From: JANQTF01 sp036835375
GTDB taxonomy: Bacteria > Bacteroidota > Bacteroidia > J057
Length of the DNA: 64,000 nt
NCBI GenBank assembly: GCA_036835375.1
Contig: DAITMB010000013.1
Location: 1-64,000 of the forward strand
Direction: 5' to 3'
The notes under the pieces were generated by a model. The model ran no database searches. It was given only the letters and a program-made list of their open reading frames with translations, and had not been told where the DNA came from. Numbering within the stretch: position 1 is the first letter of the stretch; each line of letters starts with the position of its first letter. This document shows, piece by piece, positions 8,870 through 17,065 of this stretch. Made by a program: the position numbers and the translations under genes.

Positions 8870-8885
8870 TACCTAACTCTAGGTA
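8870..8885. promoter_or_regulatory. Inverted repeat upstream of feoAB (site 1)
   Basis: TACCTAACTCTAGGTA is a perfect 6-4-6 inverted repeat. Its TACCTAA half resembles half-sites of DtxR/IdeR/MntR-type metal regulators. Position upstream of feoAB suggests metal control; it could also be a weak hairpin ending the preceding transcript. Confidence 0.4.
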
Positions 8886-8901
8886 GATGAGCGATGAGAT
8901 T

Positions 8902-8917
8902 TACCTAAGAAAAGGTA
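8902..8917. promoter_or_regulatory. Inverted repeat upstream of feoAB (site 2)
   Basis: TACCT, 6-base spacer AAGAAA, AGGTA. It shares the TACCTAA half-site with the repeat 32 bases upstream. Confidence 0.35.
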
Positions 8918-8956
8918 TTGCAGCAAGATCAGTCAACGCTTAATTTCGAACTCTCA

Positions 8957-8975
8957 ATTTGGACTTAGTCTAAAT
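8957..8975. promoter_or_regulatory. Putative iron-box palindrome upstream of feoA
   Basis: ATTTGGACT-T-AGTCTAAAT is a 19-bp palindrome with 8 of 9 pairs matching, ending 41 bases before the feoA ATG. Size, symmetry and AT-rich flanks fit a DtxR-family or Fur-type metalloregulator site. The regulator itself is not in the window. Confidence 0.5.
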
Positions 8976-9016
8976 AAGCTCAACATTGATCGCGAAAGTT
9001 ACGCAAGCTCCGAAAC

Positions 9017-9298
9017 ATGCTTAGGACCTTCACATCTTCTCTCACTGCGCCTTCCGCGCCTTCTTTGCAGGAAGGCGGTACGCTGCTATCGTTGTGTCCT
9101 GGTGAATGCGGCTGCATTACTCGCATTGATAGGCCAGAGCTGGAAATGGCCTTGCTGAAAATGGGCGTGGCTGTCGGAGATCAAGTCTGCTTTGTAGGGG
9201 TGGCTCCCCTGCGCGATCCGGTCTCCATCCGGGTACATCGCACCAAGCTGTTGCTTCGCCGGGAGGATGCCAGTCATATATGGATCAGCAGGGGGTAG
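9017..9298 (+). CDS. feoA: FeoA-domain ferrous iron transport protein
   Basis: The 93-residue protein has an SH3-like FeoA core from about residue 20: GGTLLSLCPGECGCITRI, then LEMALLKMGVAVGDQVCFVG, then DPVSIRVHRTKLLLRREDAS. This follows the family pattern of L..L..G..g.I..I followed by L..lGi.pG. About 18 extra N-terminal residues rich in Ser, Thr and Pro precede the core. FeoA is a small cytoplasmic partner of the FeoB channel. The feoB ATG at 9280 lies inside the end of this gene (19-base overlap), so the two are translationally linked. Confidence 0.88.
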   Translation: MLRTFTSSLTAPSAPSLQEGGTLLSLCPGECGCITRIDRPELEMALLKMGVAVGDQVCFVGVAPLRDPVSIRVHRTKLLLRREDASHIWISRG

Positions 9299-11430
9299 CC
9301 CGTAAGGAAGCCGTCGTTGCACTGGTGGGCGCACCCAATAGTGGCAAAACCTCCCTGTTCAATGCATTGAGCGGGCTCAACCAGCGGGTAGGAAATTTCC
9401 CGGGCGTGACAGTCGAGCGAAAGGTTGCCAAACTATCCCTCGAACGAGGCCAGACTGTCCGACTCATTGATTTGCCAGGCACTAACTCTCTCTATCCTAC
9501 TTCTGAAGATGAGCAGGTCACCTTTCGGGTGCTGCACGACTTACAACACGCCGATTGCCCTGATGTGGTGGTGGTCGTGGCAGATGCTACCCAGCTCCGC
9601 CGTGGATTGATGCTTTGTACCCAAGTGCTCGACTTGGGATTTCCAGCGATCCTCGCCATCAGCATGATGGATCTGGCCGCCAAGGAAGGGCTCTCCATCG
9701 ACCTCCAACAACTGGGTTCCCTGTTACACATCCCCGTAGTGCCGATCTCGGTCCACCAACCCAAGACCATTCAGGCGCTGCGAAAGACCATCGCAAACTA
9801 CCAGCCGACTGCGCCCCACACATTCTTGGAAATCCCTCCGGGCTTTCAATCTGCCCTGACTGGCATCGGCGAGGCCCTGGGGACCGATCACGTATATCAT
9901 GCCTACCAAGCCTTGCTCTCGCCTGAGCAATTTCCTGTGCTGAACCAGCAGATGATCTTCCCGCTCAGAGAAGCCGCCCAAATTGATGCGCAGCGTGCCC
10001 GGAAACTCATCGCCAATGAGTTGCTTGTGCGCCTTGATTTGGCTGATGAATGGATCTCCATGGTGGTGCAAGACCCACCGACTCTTCGCGAACAGCTTAC
10101 CGAGCGAATTGACAAAATCCTTACGCATCGCATTTTTGGTTATTTGATTTTCCTGGGGATTCTATTGATGATTTTCCAGGGTGTATTTGCTTGGGCGACG
10201 ATCCCCATGGATTGGATTGATGCAGGAGTTGCTGCGCTGCAAGCTGCGCTGCAAGAGAACCTGCCCGACCACTGGACCACCGACCTTCTCTCCGAGGGAC
10301 TGATCGCCGGACTGGGTGGAATCGTCATCTTTGTGCCGCAGATTGCCATTCTTTTTTTGTTTATCACCCTACTGGAAGACACGGGCTACATGGCCCGGGT
10401 GGTGTATCTGATGGATCGGATCATGCGCCCTTTTGGATTTTCGGGCAAATCCATCATCCCGCTGATGGGCGGCATGGCTTGTGCCATTCCCTCAATCATG
10501 ATGAGCCGCGGCATCGCGAATCGAAGCGAACGACTCATCACCATCCTCGTCACGCCGCTCATGAGCTGCTCCGCGCGCATTCCTGTTTACACGCTGTTGA
10601 TCACGATGTTTTTGCCCGCTGAAAAGATCTTTGGCATCGACCAGCGCGGGCTCTTCATGACATTGATCTACCTGCTGGGCTTTGTGGCTGCGCTGCTGGT
10701 CGCTTATGTGTTCAAGCAAATTTTTCGTTATGAAAGCAAGGGGATGTTTGTCATGGAAATGCCGAGCTATCGCTTTCCCCGGGTGCGCAACGTGGGGCTG
10801 ACTGTGTACCAAAAGTCGCGCTCCTTTGTCGTGGAAGCCGGAAAAATCATTCTGATGATCAGTCTGGTGCTGTGGGTGCTGGTGAGATTTGGGCCGACGG
10901 ATAAAATGGAAGCCCTGGATAGCAAATATGAATCCATGACCCAGGCAGGACTTGAGATGAACGACTCCCTGGCGCTGGCCTATGATTCTGAAAAGATCAA
11001 TGCCTCTTATGCCGCCAGCCTCGGAAAGTTTATTGAGCCTGTGATCCGTCCCTTGGGCTACGATTGGAAAATTGGCATCAGCCTCATCACTTCTTTTGCA
11101 GCGCGCGAGGTATTTGTTGGAACAATGAGCATCATTTACCAGATGAATGACCCGGAAGTACTGGATGAGGAAGACAGTCGACGCTTGAGCCGGATCTCTT
11201 TGATCGACCGCTTGCAGCAAGAAACACATGCTGACAGCGGCTTGCCCGTCTATTCAGCCGCTACTGTCCTTTCTTTGATCGTTTTTTATGCCCTCGCGAT
11301 GCAGTGCATGAGTACCCTCGCTGTGACCCGCAAGGAAGTGGGCTGGAAATGGACCATTGTCATGCTGCTCTACTTGACGGTACTAGCCTATGTAGGCGCT
11401 TTTCTGGCGTATCAGCTGATGAGTTGGTAG
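9280..11430 (+). CDS. feoB: Ferrous iron transporter B (GTPase-permease)
   Basis: This 716-residue protein has the normal FeoB layout. The N-terminal G domain shows G1 GAPNSGKT (residues 17-24), GNFPGVTVE as switch I and G3 DLPGTNS (64-70). Gate motifs GYMARVVYLMDRIMRPFGFSG and LMGGMACAIPSIMMSR are followed by CSARIPVY and about eight or nine transmembrane helices to the C-terminus. It takes up Fe(II) across the inner membrane. One oddity is the G4 position, where families normally have NxxD and this protein reads SMMD (residues 128-131). That could weaken guanine recognition. It is expressed with feoA and probably controlled by metal through the upstream palindromes. Confidence 0.96.
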   Translation: MDQQGVARKEAVVALVGAPNSGKTSLFNALSGLNQRVGNFPGVTVERKVAKLSLERGQTVRLIDLPGTNSLYPTSEDEQVTFRVLHDLQHADCPDVVVVVADATQLRRGLMLCTQVLDLGFPAILAISMMDLAAKEGLSIDLQQLGSLLHIPVVPISVHQPKTIQALRKTIANYQPTAPHTFLEIPPGFQSALTGIGEALGTDHVYHAYQALLSPEQFPVLNQQMIFPLREAAQIDAQRARKLIANELLVRLDLADEWISMVVQDPPTLREQLTERIDKILTHRIFGYLIFLGILLMIFQGVFAWATIPMDWIDAGVAALQAALQENLPDHWTTDLLSEGLIAGLGGIVIFVPQIAILFLFITLLEDTGYMARVVYLMDRIMRPFGFSGKSIIPLMGGMACAIPSIMMSRGIANRSERLITILVTPLMSCSARIPVYTLLITMFLPAEKIFGIDQRGLFMTLIYLLGFVAALLVAYVFKQIFRYESKGMFVMEMPSYRFPRVRNVGLTVYQKSRSFVVEAGKIILMISLVLWVLVRFGPTDKMEALDSKYESMTQAGLEMNDSLALAYDSEKINASYAASLGKFIEPVIRPLGYDWKIGISLITSFAAREVFVGTMSIIYQMNDPEVLDEEDSRRLSRISLIDRLQQETHADSGLPVYSAATVLSLIVFYALAMQCMSTLAVTRKEVGWKWTIVMLLYLTVLAYVGAFLAYQLMSW

Positions 11431-11520
11431 CGCTTATAATTTCTCCTTGAGCTTGAAATAAATCAACGTTCACCGCATCATTTTGTGGTCCGATGTCAGC
11501 GATGACACACCTCATACTCC

Positions 11521-12747
11521 TCACGACTTGATTTTGCTGCGATAAAAATCGAGCAGCCCGGCGATCACTTTGTCATTGGAAAACTTTTTCCGGGCGAAGT
11601 CTGCCCCCTGGTCCGCAAGGAGCCGCGCAAGGGAAGGATTGTCGATGAGGGTTGAGACAGCATCGGCAAATGCTTGCGGTTCCTGAGCGAGGTAGAGGTG
11701 TTCTCCGCTGCGAACCCCGAGACCTTCCGCTGCGAGCGGTGTCGCGACGATGGGCTTGCCGTGACTCATCCCTTCCAAAATTTTTACGCGCATTCCGCTT
11801 CCCGACAAGATGGGCACGATCATGATGCCTTTGGGCCGAATGAAATCTGCAGCGCTATCCACCTCCCCGGACACCACGACTTGGGGGTCGCGGACGGCAT
11901 ACAGCTCTTTGGGGGTATTTCTTCCTGCGATATAAAGCTTCAAGTCAGGGTACTTTTTACGAATTTTGGGCCATACTTGCTTCAAAAACCATCGCATGCC
12001 TTCGAGATTTGGCTCCCAATCCAACGCCCCAATGTAAAAAAGCGAGGGCCATTGTTCAGCTGGCCCGGTCGTCGTGGCTATGTTTTCTTCAATTCCCGCA
12101 GGGCATACATAGTCCGGCGCTTTGTTCCCCATATTTTTCAACACCCCGGCATCCCTTCCTGTGATCGGCACCAACACATCGTATTGGCCACGAGAAAGCA
12201 CCTGCTCTTCATAAGCCTGAATGCGAATGGCCGTGGTCTCCAAAACCACTTTTTTGAGGGGATTGAGCTCATTGGTAGCGCGACGTGACCAGATTTCGTG
12301 CTCCACGTTGTGCGCACGCAGGGCGATGAGCGCCTTGGGCGCGTGTTCCTTGATGCTGTTGATGTAGGGAGTCATGAACAAGGTCTCCAATTGGACCACA
12401 TCAAACGACCTTTTTTTCAGCATGTCCACCAATTCCTCGCGAAAAGCCTTGGAGGTAAAGCGCTTCACGTGATAGGATTCTTTGGAAAACAGCAGATTGG
12501 CCAGGGCGTCCACAATACTCACTTTCGTGTTGACCTCGACAGCGGTGAAATCTGCCAAGGAGACCATTTCCTTCGGCAGAGACTGAAGGTCAACAAAGTG
12601 CTTCGGCGTATTCATGCTCAATACCGACACCTGGTGGCCTGCCTTAGCAAACCCTTGGATCATGGACATCATCGCGACACTTCCACCATCTTTAGGTGGA
12701 AAGGGAAATTTCGTGCAGAGAACCAGAATACGCAGGGGATCAGCCAT
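11521..12747 (-). CDS. Glycosyltransferase, GT-B fold (GT4-like)
   Basis: This 408-residue protein from the ATG at 12745-12747 starts MADPLRILVLCTKFPFPPKD, then GGSVAMMSMIQGFAKAGHQV, the donor-independent N-terminal Rossmann half of GT-B enzymes. The C-terminal half has PSLFYIGALDWEPNLEGMRWF and the E-x7-E type motif in EGMSHGKPIVATPLAAEGLGV. It probably transfers a sugar from an activated nucleotide donor onto a lipid- or polysaccharide-linked acceptor at the cytoplasmic face of the inner membrane. The frame is open upstream to 12789, but the earlier reading adds a non-homologous, cysteine-containing leader. The gene stands alone, about 6 kb from the exopolysaccharide locus. Confidence 0.85.
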   Translation of the reverse strand: MADPLRILVLCTKFPFPPKDGGSVAMMSMIQGFAKAGHQVSVLSMNTPKHFVDLQSLPKEMVSLADFTAVEVNTKVSIVDALANLLFSKESYHVKRFTSKAFREELVDMLKKRSFDVVQLETLFMTPYINSIKEHAPKALIALRAHNVEHEIWSRRATNELNPLKKVVLETTAIRIQAYEEQVLSRGQYDVLVPITGRDAGVLKNMGNKAPDYVCPAGIEENIATTTGPAEQWPSLFYIGALDWEPNLEGMRWFLKQVWPKIRKKYPDLKLYIAGRNTPKELYAVRDPQVVVSGEVDSAADFIRPKGIMIVPILSGSGMRVKILEGMSHGKPIVATPLAAEGLGVRSGEHLYLAQEPQAFADAVSTLIDNPSLARLLADQGADFARKKFSNDKVIAGLLDFYRSKIKS

Positions 12748-12818
12748 GGCCAAAATTACGCAGCATTCTCCAGAAGCCAAGTGGTTCAATACAGGTTCAA
12801 CAGGGCCTATGCATGAGC

Positions 12819-12826
12819 CAAAGTTA
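12819..12826 (-). promoter_or_regulatory. -7 box for the glycosyltransferase
   Basis: Minus strand TAACTTTG matches TAnnTTTG, 72 bases before the start codon. A second match, TAATTTTG (12751-12758), lies too close to the ATG to be used. No -33 element is seen at the right distance. Confidence 0.4.
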
Positions 12827-13198
12827 TATAGGGTTCAATTTCATATTCATCCAGGACTTCGAATCCCCTCCCAATGAACGTGAATGGGGAAAGCCAAGAA
12901 TGGTCCTCTAACGACCAATGGGCGAGAGAAAAATTTCCTGACCAAAGGATGAGACCGACTAATAACAACCGATGGATCTGCTTCGCTTATTCAGAAAAAA
13001 AACAAACAAAAGGCAGAAAGTGTGTGTGATTATTTTTTTTAGCTTACTTAGATTCCTTATTTTTGCCCAAAATAACAGTTTCGTTGAAGTGATTGACTTC
13101 ATTCTTAGGGACTTGGCACCCTTAAGTTCTAGAATTAGATCTGCACTTTAACAACTAGTTTTTGGCCATTCATACATGTCCGGCTTAATTTTATCACC
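12827..13198. other. AT-rich intergenic region between divergent genes
   Basis: About 370 bases without a supported gene. It contains a TATTTTTG -7 match on the + strand at 13058-13065, which could drive the barrel gene at 13199 with a leader of about 125 bases. Nothing else is recognisable. Confidence 0.5.
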
Positions 13199-13648
13199 AT
13201 GAAGCAAGTTATTCTAGTTGTGTTTTGTCTAATCAGTGTTGAGGCCTTGTTGGGCCAAACAATCGTTAAAGAGGAAGCTATCTGCGCCAGCATCGGCATT
13301 CTGCAAGGCGGCGGATCGCTCATAGGAGCAGACCTTGAAGTGCTTGTCGCGCCACATTTCGGATTACAAATAGGCGCCGGGATAATAGGATACGGCGCTG
13401 CGGCTTTGTTCCACACAGGTCGCGGCATTCGAAGCTCTGCTGTTGCGCTCACGTACTGGAATCAGGGGATAATGGAATCATTTGCCCAAAATGCGATAGG
13501 CGTCAGCTACATTTTTCGTGGCAAGAGATGGCTCACAGCTCAACTTGGGCTTGCTCGCCCTCTAAGTCAAGGGCCAGCATTTCCTAGCAACACGGAACAG
13601 CCCCCCGTTATGCTTCTCTATTCCGTAGGGGTCTATATTGCGCATTGA
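13199..13648 (+). CDS. Small secreted or outer-membrane beta-barrel-like protein
   Basis: The 149-residue protein starts MKQVILVVFCLISVEALLGQ, a signal peptide with a likely cut after LLGQ. The rest alternates glycine-rich amphipathic segments (GADLEVLVAPHFGLQIGAGI, AVALTYWNQGIM, GVSYIFRGKRWLTAQLGLAR, PVMLLYSVGVYIAH). This suggests a small barrel or half-barrel similar to other Bacteroidota outer-membrane proteins. No specific family is recognised and no neighbour suggests a role. It faces the Rof gene tail to tail. Confidence 0.6.
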   Translation: MKQVILVVFCLISVEALLGQTIVKEEAICASIGILQGGGSLIGADLEVLVAPHFGLQIGAGIIGYGAAALFHTGRGIRSSAVALTYWNQGIMESFAQNAIGVSYIFRGKRWLTAQLGLARPLSQGPAFPSNTEQPPVMLLYSVGVYIAH

Positions 13649-13759
13649 ATGTTCACAGAGAACAGACTTTTGATAAAAGAGCTGTAAAAAGACAATTCCG
13701 CCGGGGGATGGATGTTTGGGAAATTATCCAATGTCCAAGCCCTGGCGGAAATGGTTGAT

Positions 13760-14032
13760 TCAGCGACGAATGCCACATGCTTCTTCCCCCTGCTCGCCCA
13801 AAAGTGCCCCATCCAACGCAAGGATCTGGTCAAGGCGGATGACTTGTCCATTTTGTAACCGCAAAAATTCTTCGCCTTGCTTGGCCCAGATGTCTTCGAT
13901 GAAATCTTGGATCTCTACGACGGGCCCTTCGCTGGACTGGATTTGCAAAGAGACGGGTCGCCGCTTCATCGCAGCGACCTCCAGCATGTCATATACGTGG
14001 CAGGCGATCGGTGTGTAGGGAGAAGATGCCAT
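13760..14032 (-). CDS. rof: Rof-like Rho-binding antiterminator
   Basis: The roughly 90-residue protein starts MASSPYTPIACHVYDMLEVA, then AMKRRPVSLQIQ, and later EEFLRLQNGQVIRLDQILAL. This matches the Rof/YaeO pattern Y.PI.C..YD.LE.A followed by a small Sm-like beta barrel ending in LRLD.I. Rof binds the Rho hexamer and reduces Rho-dependent termination. The frame is open three codons further (14041). The gene lies 44 bases downstream of aceK on the same strand, and the spacing is consistent with co-transcription. Identification rests on the motif pattern only. Confidence 0.62.
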   Translation of the reverse strand: MASSPYTPIACHVYDMLEVAAMKRRPVSLQIQSSEGPVVEIQDFIEDIWAKQGEEFLRLQNGQVIRLDQILALDGALLGEQGEEACGIRR

Positions 14033-14076
14033 AGCGAACAATTTTCATTGAAGCCCACACGATACGAAACTGCATT

Positions 14077-15819
14077 TCACAAAGTTGCCCCAAGATCGGG
14101 AGCCTCCCCATGGGATTTAAAGCGCTTTCTGCGCCGATAGGGAAACACGTCCACGACCTCTCCTGCCTTGATGCGCTGCTGCATTTGGATCCAATACCTC
14201 GGCTCGAACAAGTCGGCGTGCAACTCAAAGAAACGCTTTCGGATGCGCTCGTCCCCGATGAGAAACTGCCGAAATTCTTCCGGAAAAACATCGTTTGGGC
14301 CGACCGCAAACCAAGGGGTGGAGGCCAAATAGTCGTCTCCTTCGGCAGGCTCTGGCATACGTCGAAAGTGGTAATCGGTGAGAAAACCGATTTCGTCATA
14401 ATCATAAAATACCACCCGGCGGTGTCTTGTCACCCCAAAATTCTTCAGCAGCATGTCTCCGGGAAAAATATTGGCTGCAGCGAGCTGCTTGATGGTGTTG
14501 CCGTATTCTTCCACGACTTCGTCGATCTCGCTCGGCGTGGCGATTTCCAAAAACATATTGAGCGGGATCATTTTCCGCTCTGTGTAGAGGTGACTGATGA
14601 TGATTTCGTCGTCGGTCACGGTGAGCAGCGAAGGTGCGACCTGCTGTAGGTGCTGGAGCAGCTCCTCGGAAAAGCGCGCTCTCGGAAAGGAGAAGTATTC
14701 AAATTCGTGCGTATCGGCCATGCGCCCGACCCGATCGTGGACCGAGACCAGCTTGTAGCAGGAGCGCACATGCGCTGCGGAAGTCTGTTTGGGGGGATCA
14801 AATCGATCTTTGATCAACTTGAACACAATGTGGTATGAAGGCAGCACAAACACCGCCATGACCATTCCCCGGATCCCAGGAGCGATGATGAATTCGTCTT
14901 TAGATTTGGACAAATGCCGGAGAAAATCGCGATACAATTCGGTTTTACCGTGTTTGTTGAACCCAATGGCATTATAAATTTCGGAATAGGGCTTGAGCGG
15001 CATCAAGGTCTTCAGGAAGGAGACCCAGCGCGATGGTGCGTCCAGCTCGACCAAAAAGTAGGAGCGGGTAAAGCTAAAGATGATTGACACCTCATTTTCA
15101 TCTGATACCATGGTGTCGATATACACGCCGTTGCCCTCGTTGAGCATCGGCAGCACGAAGGGGAAGTATTGGTGCTGATGGCTGAATCGCCCGACGAGGT
15201 AGGCTCCTTTGTTTCGATAAAAAACGGCAGGGAGAAACTCGAGGTAGGTAAAACCATTGGGCGGATCTGTATGAAAAAACTCCTCCTTCATCCCTGCCAC
15301 AATGAGATTCACATCGCGCTGCAAATTCTCGTAGGGCGCTTCCATCCGAAAATCCAGGAGCACTTGTCGAATGACATCTTCACTTTTCTGCGTCCACTTG
15401 TAGCGCTTCACCAGCGGCTCTGGCGCTCCGAGGGCGCTCGGGTCAGAACGCACGAACATGAAGCGATCGTCGGCACCAATGTCGTTGAGCACTTTTCGGC
15501 AAATGGAATTATAAAAAGTCTGGGCAATCTCGGTGGATGGCTGTAGCTCAGAAAAGGCTCGATAAAGTTCTTTCAGCTGGCACCAAAGCGCCTCATCGTG
15601 AAAGGTTGCTTGTAGGGTGCGTTTGACTTGACGAGCGATTTTGGCGACTTGCTGTTTGTAGAGGTTCAGCCGCCGTTTGTGGTCAGCCTGAATGCCGTGC
15701 CAGTCTTGATTAGCAAATCTGGTCTTGGCGCGCGCAGTGATGGCTCGAAACTCCGCCAAATAAGCCAGGTACCCTTCGGTGAGTTGTCGCCCTACTTCAT
15801 CCACGAGTGTTGTTTCCAT
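14077..15819 (-). CDS. aceK: Isocitrate dehydrogenase kinase/phosphatase
   Basis: This 580-residue protein is full length for AceK (E. coli 578). Visible features are the N-terminal regulatory half (GYLAYLAEFRAITARAKTRF, DWHGIQADHKRRLNLY) and, in the kinase half, the P-loop-like APGIRGMVMAVFVLPSYHIV followed by FKLIKDRF with the ATP-binding lysine. A later catalytic metal-binding segment reads RHRRVVFYDYDEIGF. The enzyme phosphorylates and dephosphorylates isocitrate dehydrogenase and so switches carbon between the TCA cycle and the glyoxylate shunt in the cytoplasm. No aceA or aceB is in the window. AceK is best known from Proteobacteria, so its presence here is worth noting. Confidence 0.93.
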   Translation of the reverse strand: METTLVDEVGRQLTEGYLAYLAEFRAITARAKTRFANQDWHGIQADHKRRLNLYKQQVAKIARQVKRTLQATFHDEALWCQLKELYRAFSELQPSTEIAQTFYNSICRKVLNDIGADDRFMFVRSDPSALGAPEPLVKRYKWTQKSEDVIRQVLLDFRMEAPYENLQRDVNLIVAGMKEEFFHTDPPNGFTYLEFLPAVFYRNKGAYLVGRFSHQHQYFPFVLPMLNEGNGVYIDTMVSDENEVSIIFSFTRSYFLVELDAPSRWVSFLKTLMPLKPYSEIYNAIGFNKHGKTELYRDFLRHLSKSKDEFIIAPGIRGMVMAVFVLPSYHIVFKLIKDRFDPPKQTSAAHVRSCYKLVSVHDRVGRMADTHEFEYFSFPRARFSEELLQHLQQVAPSLLTVTDDEIIISHLYTERKMIPLNMFLEIATPSEIDEVVEEYGNTIKQLAAANIFPGDMLLKNFGVTRHRRVVFYDYDEIGFLTDYHFRRMPEPAEGDDYLASTPWFAVGPNDVFPEEFRQFLIGDERIRKRFFELHADLFEPRYWIQMQQRIKAGEVVDVFPYRRRKRFKSHGEAPDLGATL

Positions 15820-16095
15820 CGATCAATCTACACAGGAACCCGCGTAGAGACAAAAAGCGCCAAGCGAAAGCATCACATTTTTTTTACGTAAGATCTTCTT
15901 CCATTTGGTCATGCGTTTTGAGGGAAAAGGCAACTATTTGACTATTCCTGCATGAAATGCCACTTATTAACTCCTTGATTATGAAGGTACTTCCATTTCT
16001 GCGACAATCTTGACAGTTGGCACAGGCCTCGTAGGTTTGCGCCCCGAAATTGAGTCTTTTTGATCACTCAATTTCATTCGGCAACCCCTAGCAAC

Positions 16096-16860
16096 ATGCG
16101 CCTTCCAAGACTACTCCTCTGTCTCTTTTGCCTGTGCTCCAGCTTCATTCTCTCCGGACAGCCCGATGCTGAAGCTCCGCAAGAATTGAACATCCTCCAC
16201 CCAGAGGACCTTTTTTCTTTTACGGGCGAAAATGGCGAAAGCTTTATTCGGAGAACGCCTGTGAACCTCCCACAACCGATTTATCGGGGACGATCTACAG
16301 GGTTGGTCCCACTTGCCTTCACGATTCAACCCAATGGTTCTGTCACAGGCGTAGAGACCGTGGGGATGCTCCTGCCAGGAACGACCCGGGACATGGTCAA
16401 TGCGGCTGTCAAAGCTGTACAGCAGTGGGAATTTGACACCTTGCCAGCCAAAGTGGCCCAACAGCCGATGCACGTCCAGACGGTCATTCAATACAACCAA
16501 CCCGAAAGTGGCATTCAGTATGCATCCGATGGAAGCTGCCTGATTCGAGGCTTGGGCACGCGCCGACCAGCACACATTTACAAGCCGGGCGATTCGGGGG
16601 AGGTCCACGGAATCATCCACGCTGTCCTTCGTGTGAAGCCCGATGGGAGTATCCACGCCGTTCACAAATACACCAACGAGATAGAGGGCGAACCAGTGCC
16701 TCCACGATTGGGTATCCTGACCTACGAAGCTGTGAGCCGCTGGACCTTCAGCCCACTGCCAGCTCCTAAGGAAGGTGAGGTACAAACAGATCAAGATATT
16801 CAAGTGACGCTGAGATTCATGGGCGCAAATCACGGCCTGAGCCTGAATCGATCCAAGTAG
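16096..16860 (+). CDS. Periplasmic TonB C-terminal-domain-like protein
   Basis: From the ATG at 16096 the 254-residue protein starts MRLPRLLLCLFCLCSSFILS, a signal peptide ending near SGQ. Two similar segments follow: LVPLAFTIQPNGSVTGVETV with AVKAVQQWEFDTLPAKVAQQ, and IIHAVLRVKPDGSIHAVHKY with LTYEAVSRWTFSPLPAPKEG. Both follow the v.f.v..dG.v..v...a......W.F.P pattern of TonB C-terminal or energy-transducer domains, so this looks like a tandem of two. It lacks the N-terminal membrane anchor and proline-rich linker of a real TonB, so it is probably a soluble periplasmic relative. Confidence 0.65.
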   Translation: MRLPRLLLCLFCLCSSFILSGQPDAEAPQELNILHPEDLFSFTGENGESFIRRTPVNLPQPIYRGRSTGLVPLAFTIQPNGSVTGVETVGMLLPGTTRDMVNAAVKAVQQWEFDTLPAKVAQQPMHVQTVIQYNQPESGIQYASDGSCLIRGLGTRRPAHIYKPGDSGEVHGIIHAVLRVKPDGSIHAVHKYTNEIEGEPVPPRLGILTYEAVSRWTFSPLPAPKEGEVQTDQDIQVTLRFMGANHGLSLNRSK

Positions 16861-16977
16861 TTGACTTTCCTCCTTTGACGAGGTCATCTTCATTGCAGGT
16901 GTGCGGTGCAGATGCCCACATTCAGAAAGCTGTCGGCCTTTAGCAAAACATTCATTCGCGGCCTAACGCTATGATAG

Positions 16978-17014
16978 AAAAGCCCTCCCTGATGAGCCAG
17001 GGAGGGCTTTTCTT
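16978..17014. terminator. Strong bidirectional Rho-independent terminator
   Basis: A perfect 14-bp stem, AAAAGCCCTCCCTG (16978-16991) and CAGGGAGGGCTTTT (16998-17011), closes a 6-base loop. The A and T ends work on both strands. It sits between two convergent genes (16860 on + and 17066 on -). Confidence 0.92.
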
Positions 17015-17065
17015 CGGCCAATACGAGGGGAGCGTTCCGAGATTTTAGAGGGTTATCTTCTTGAG

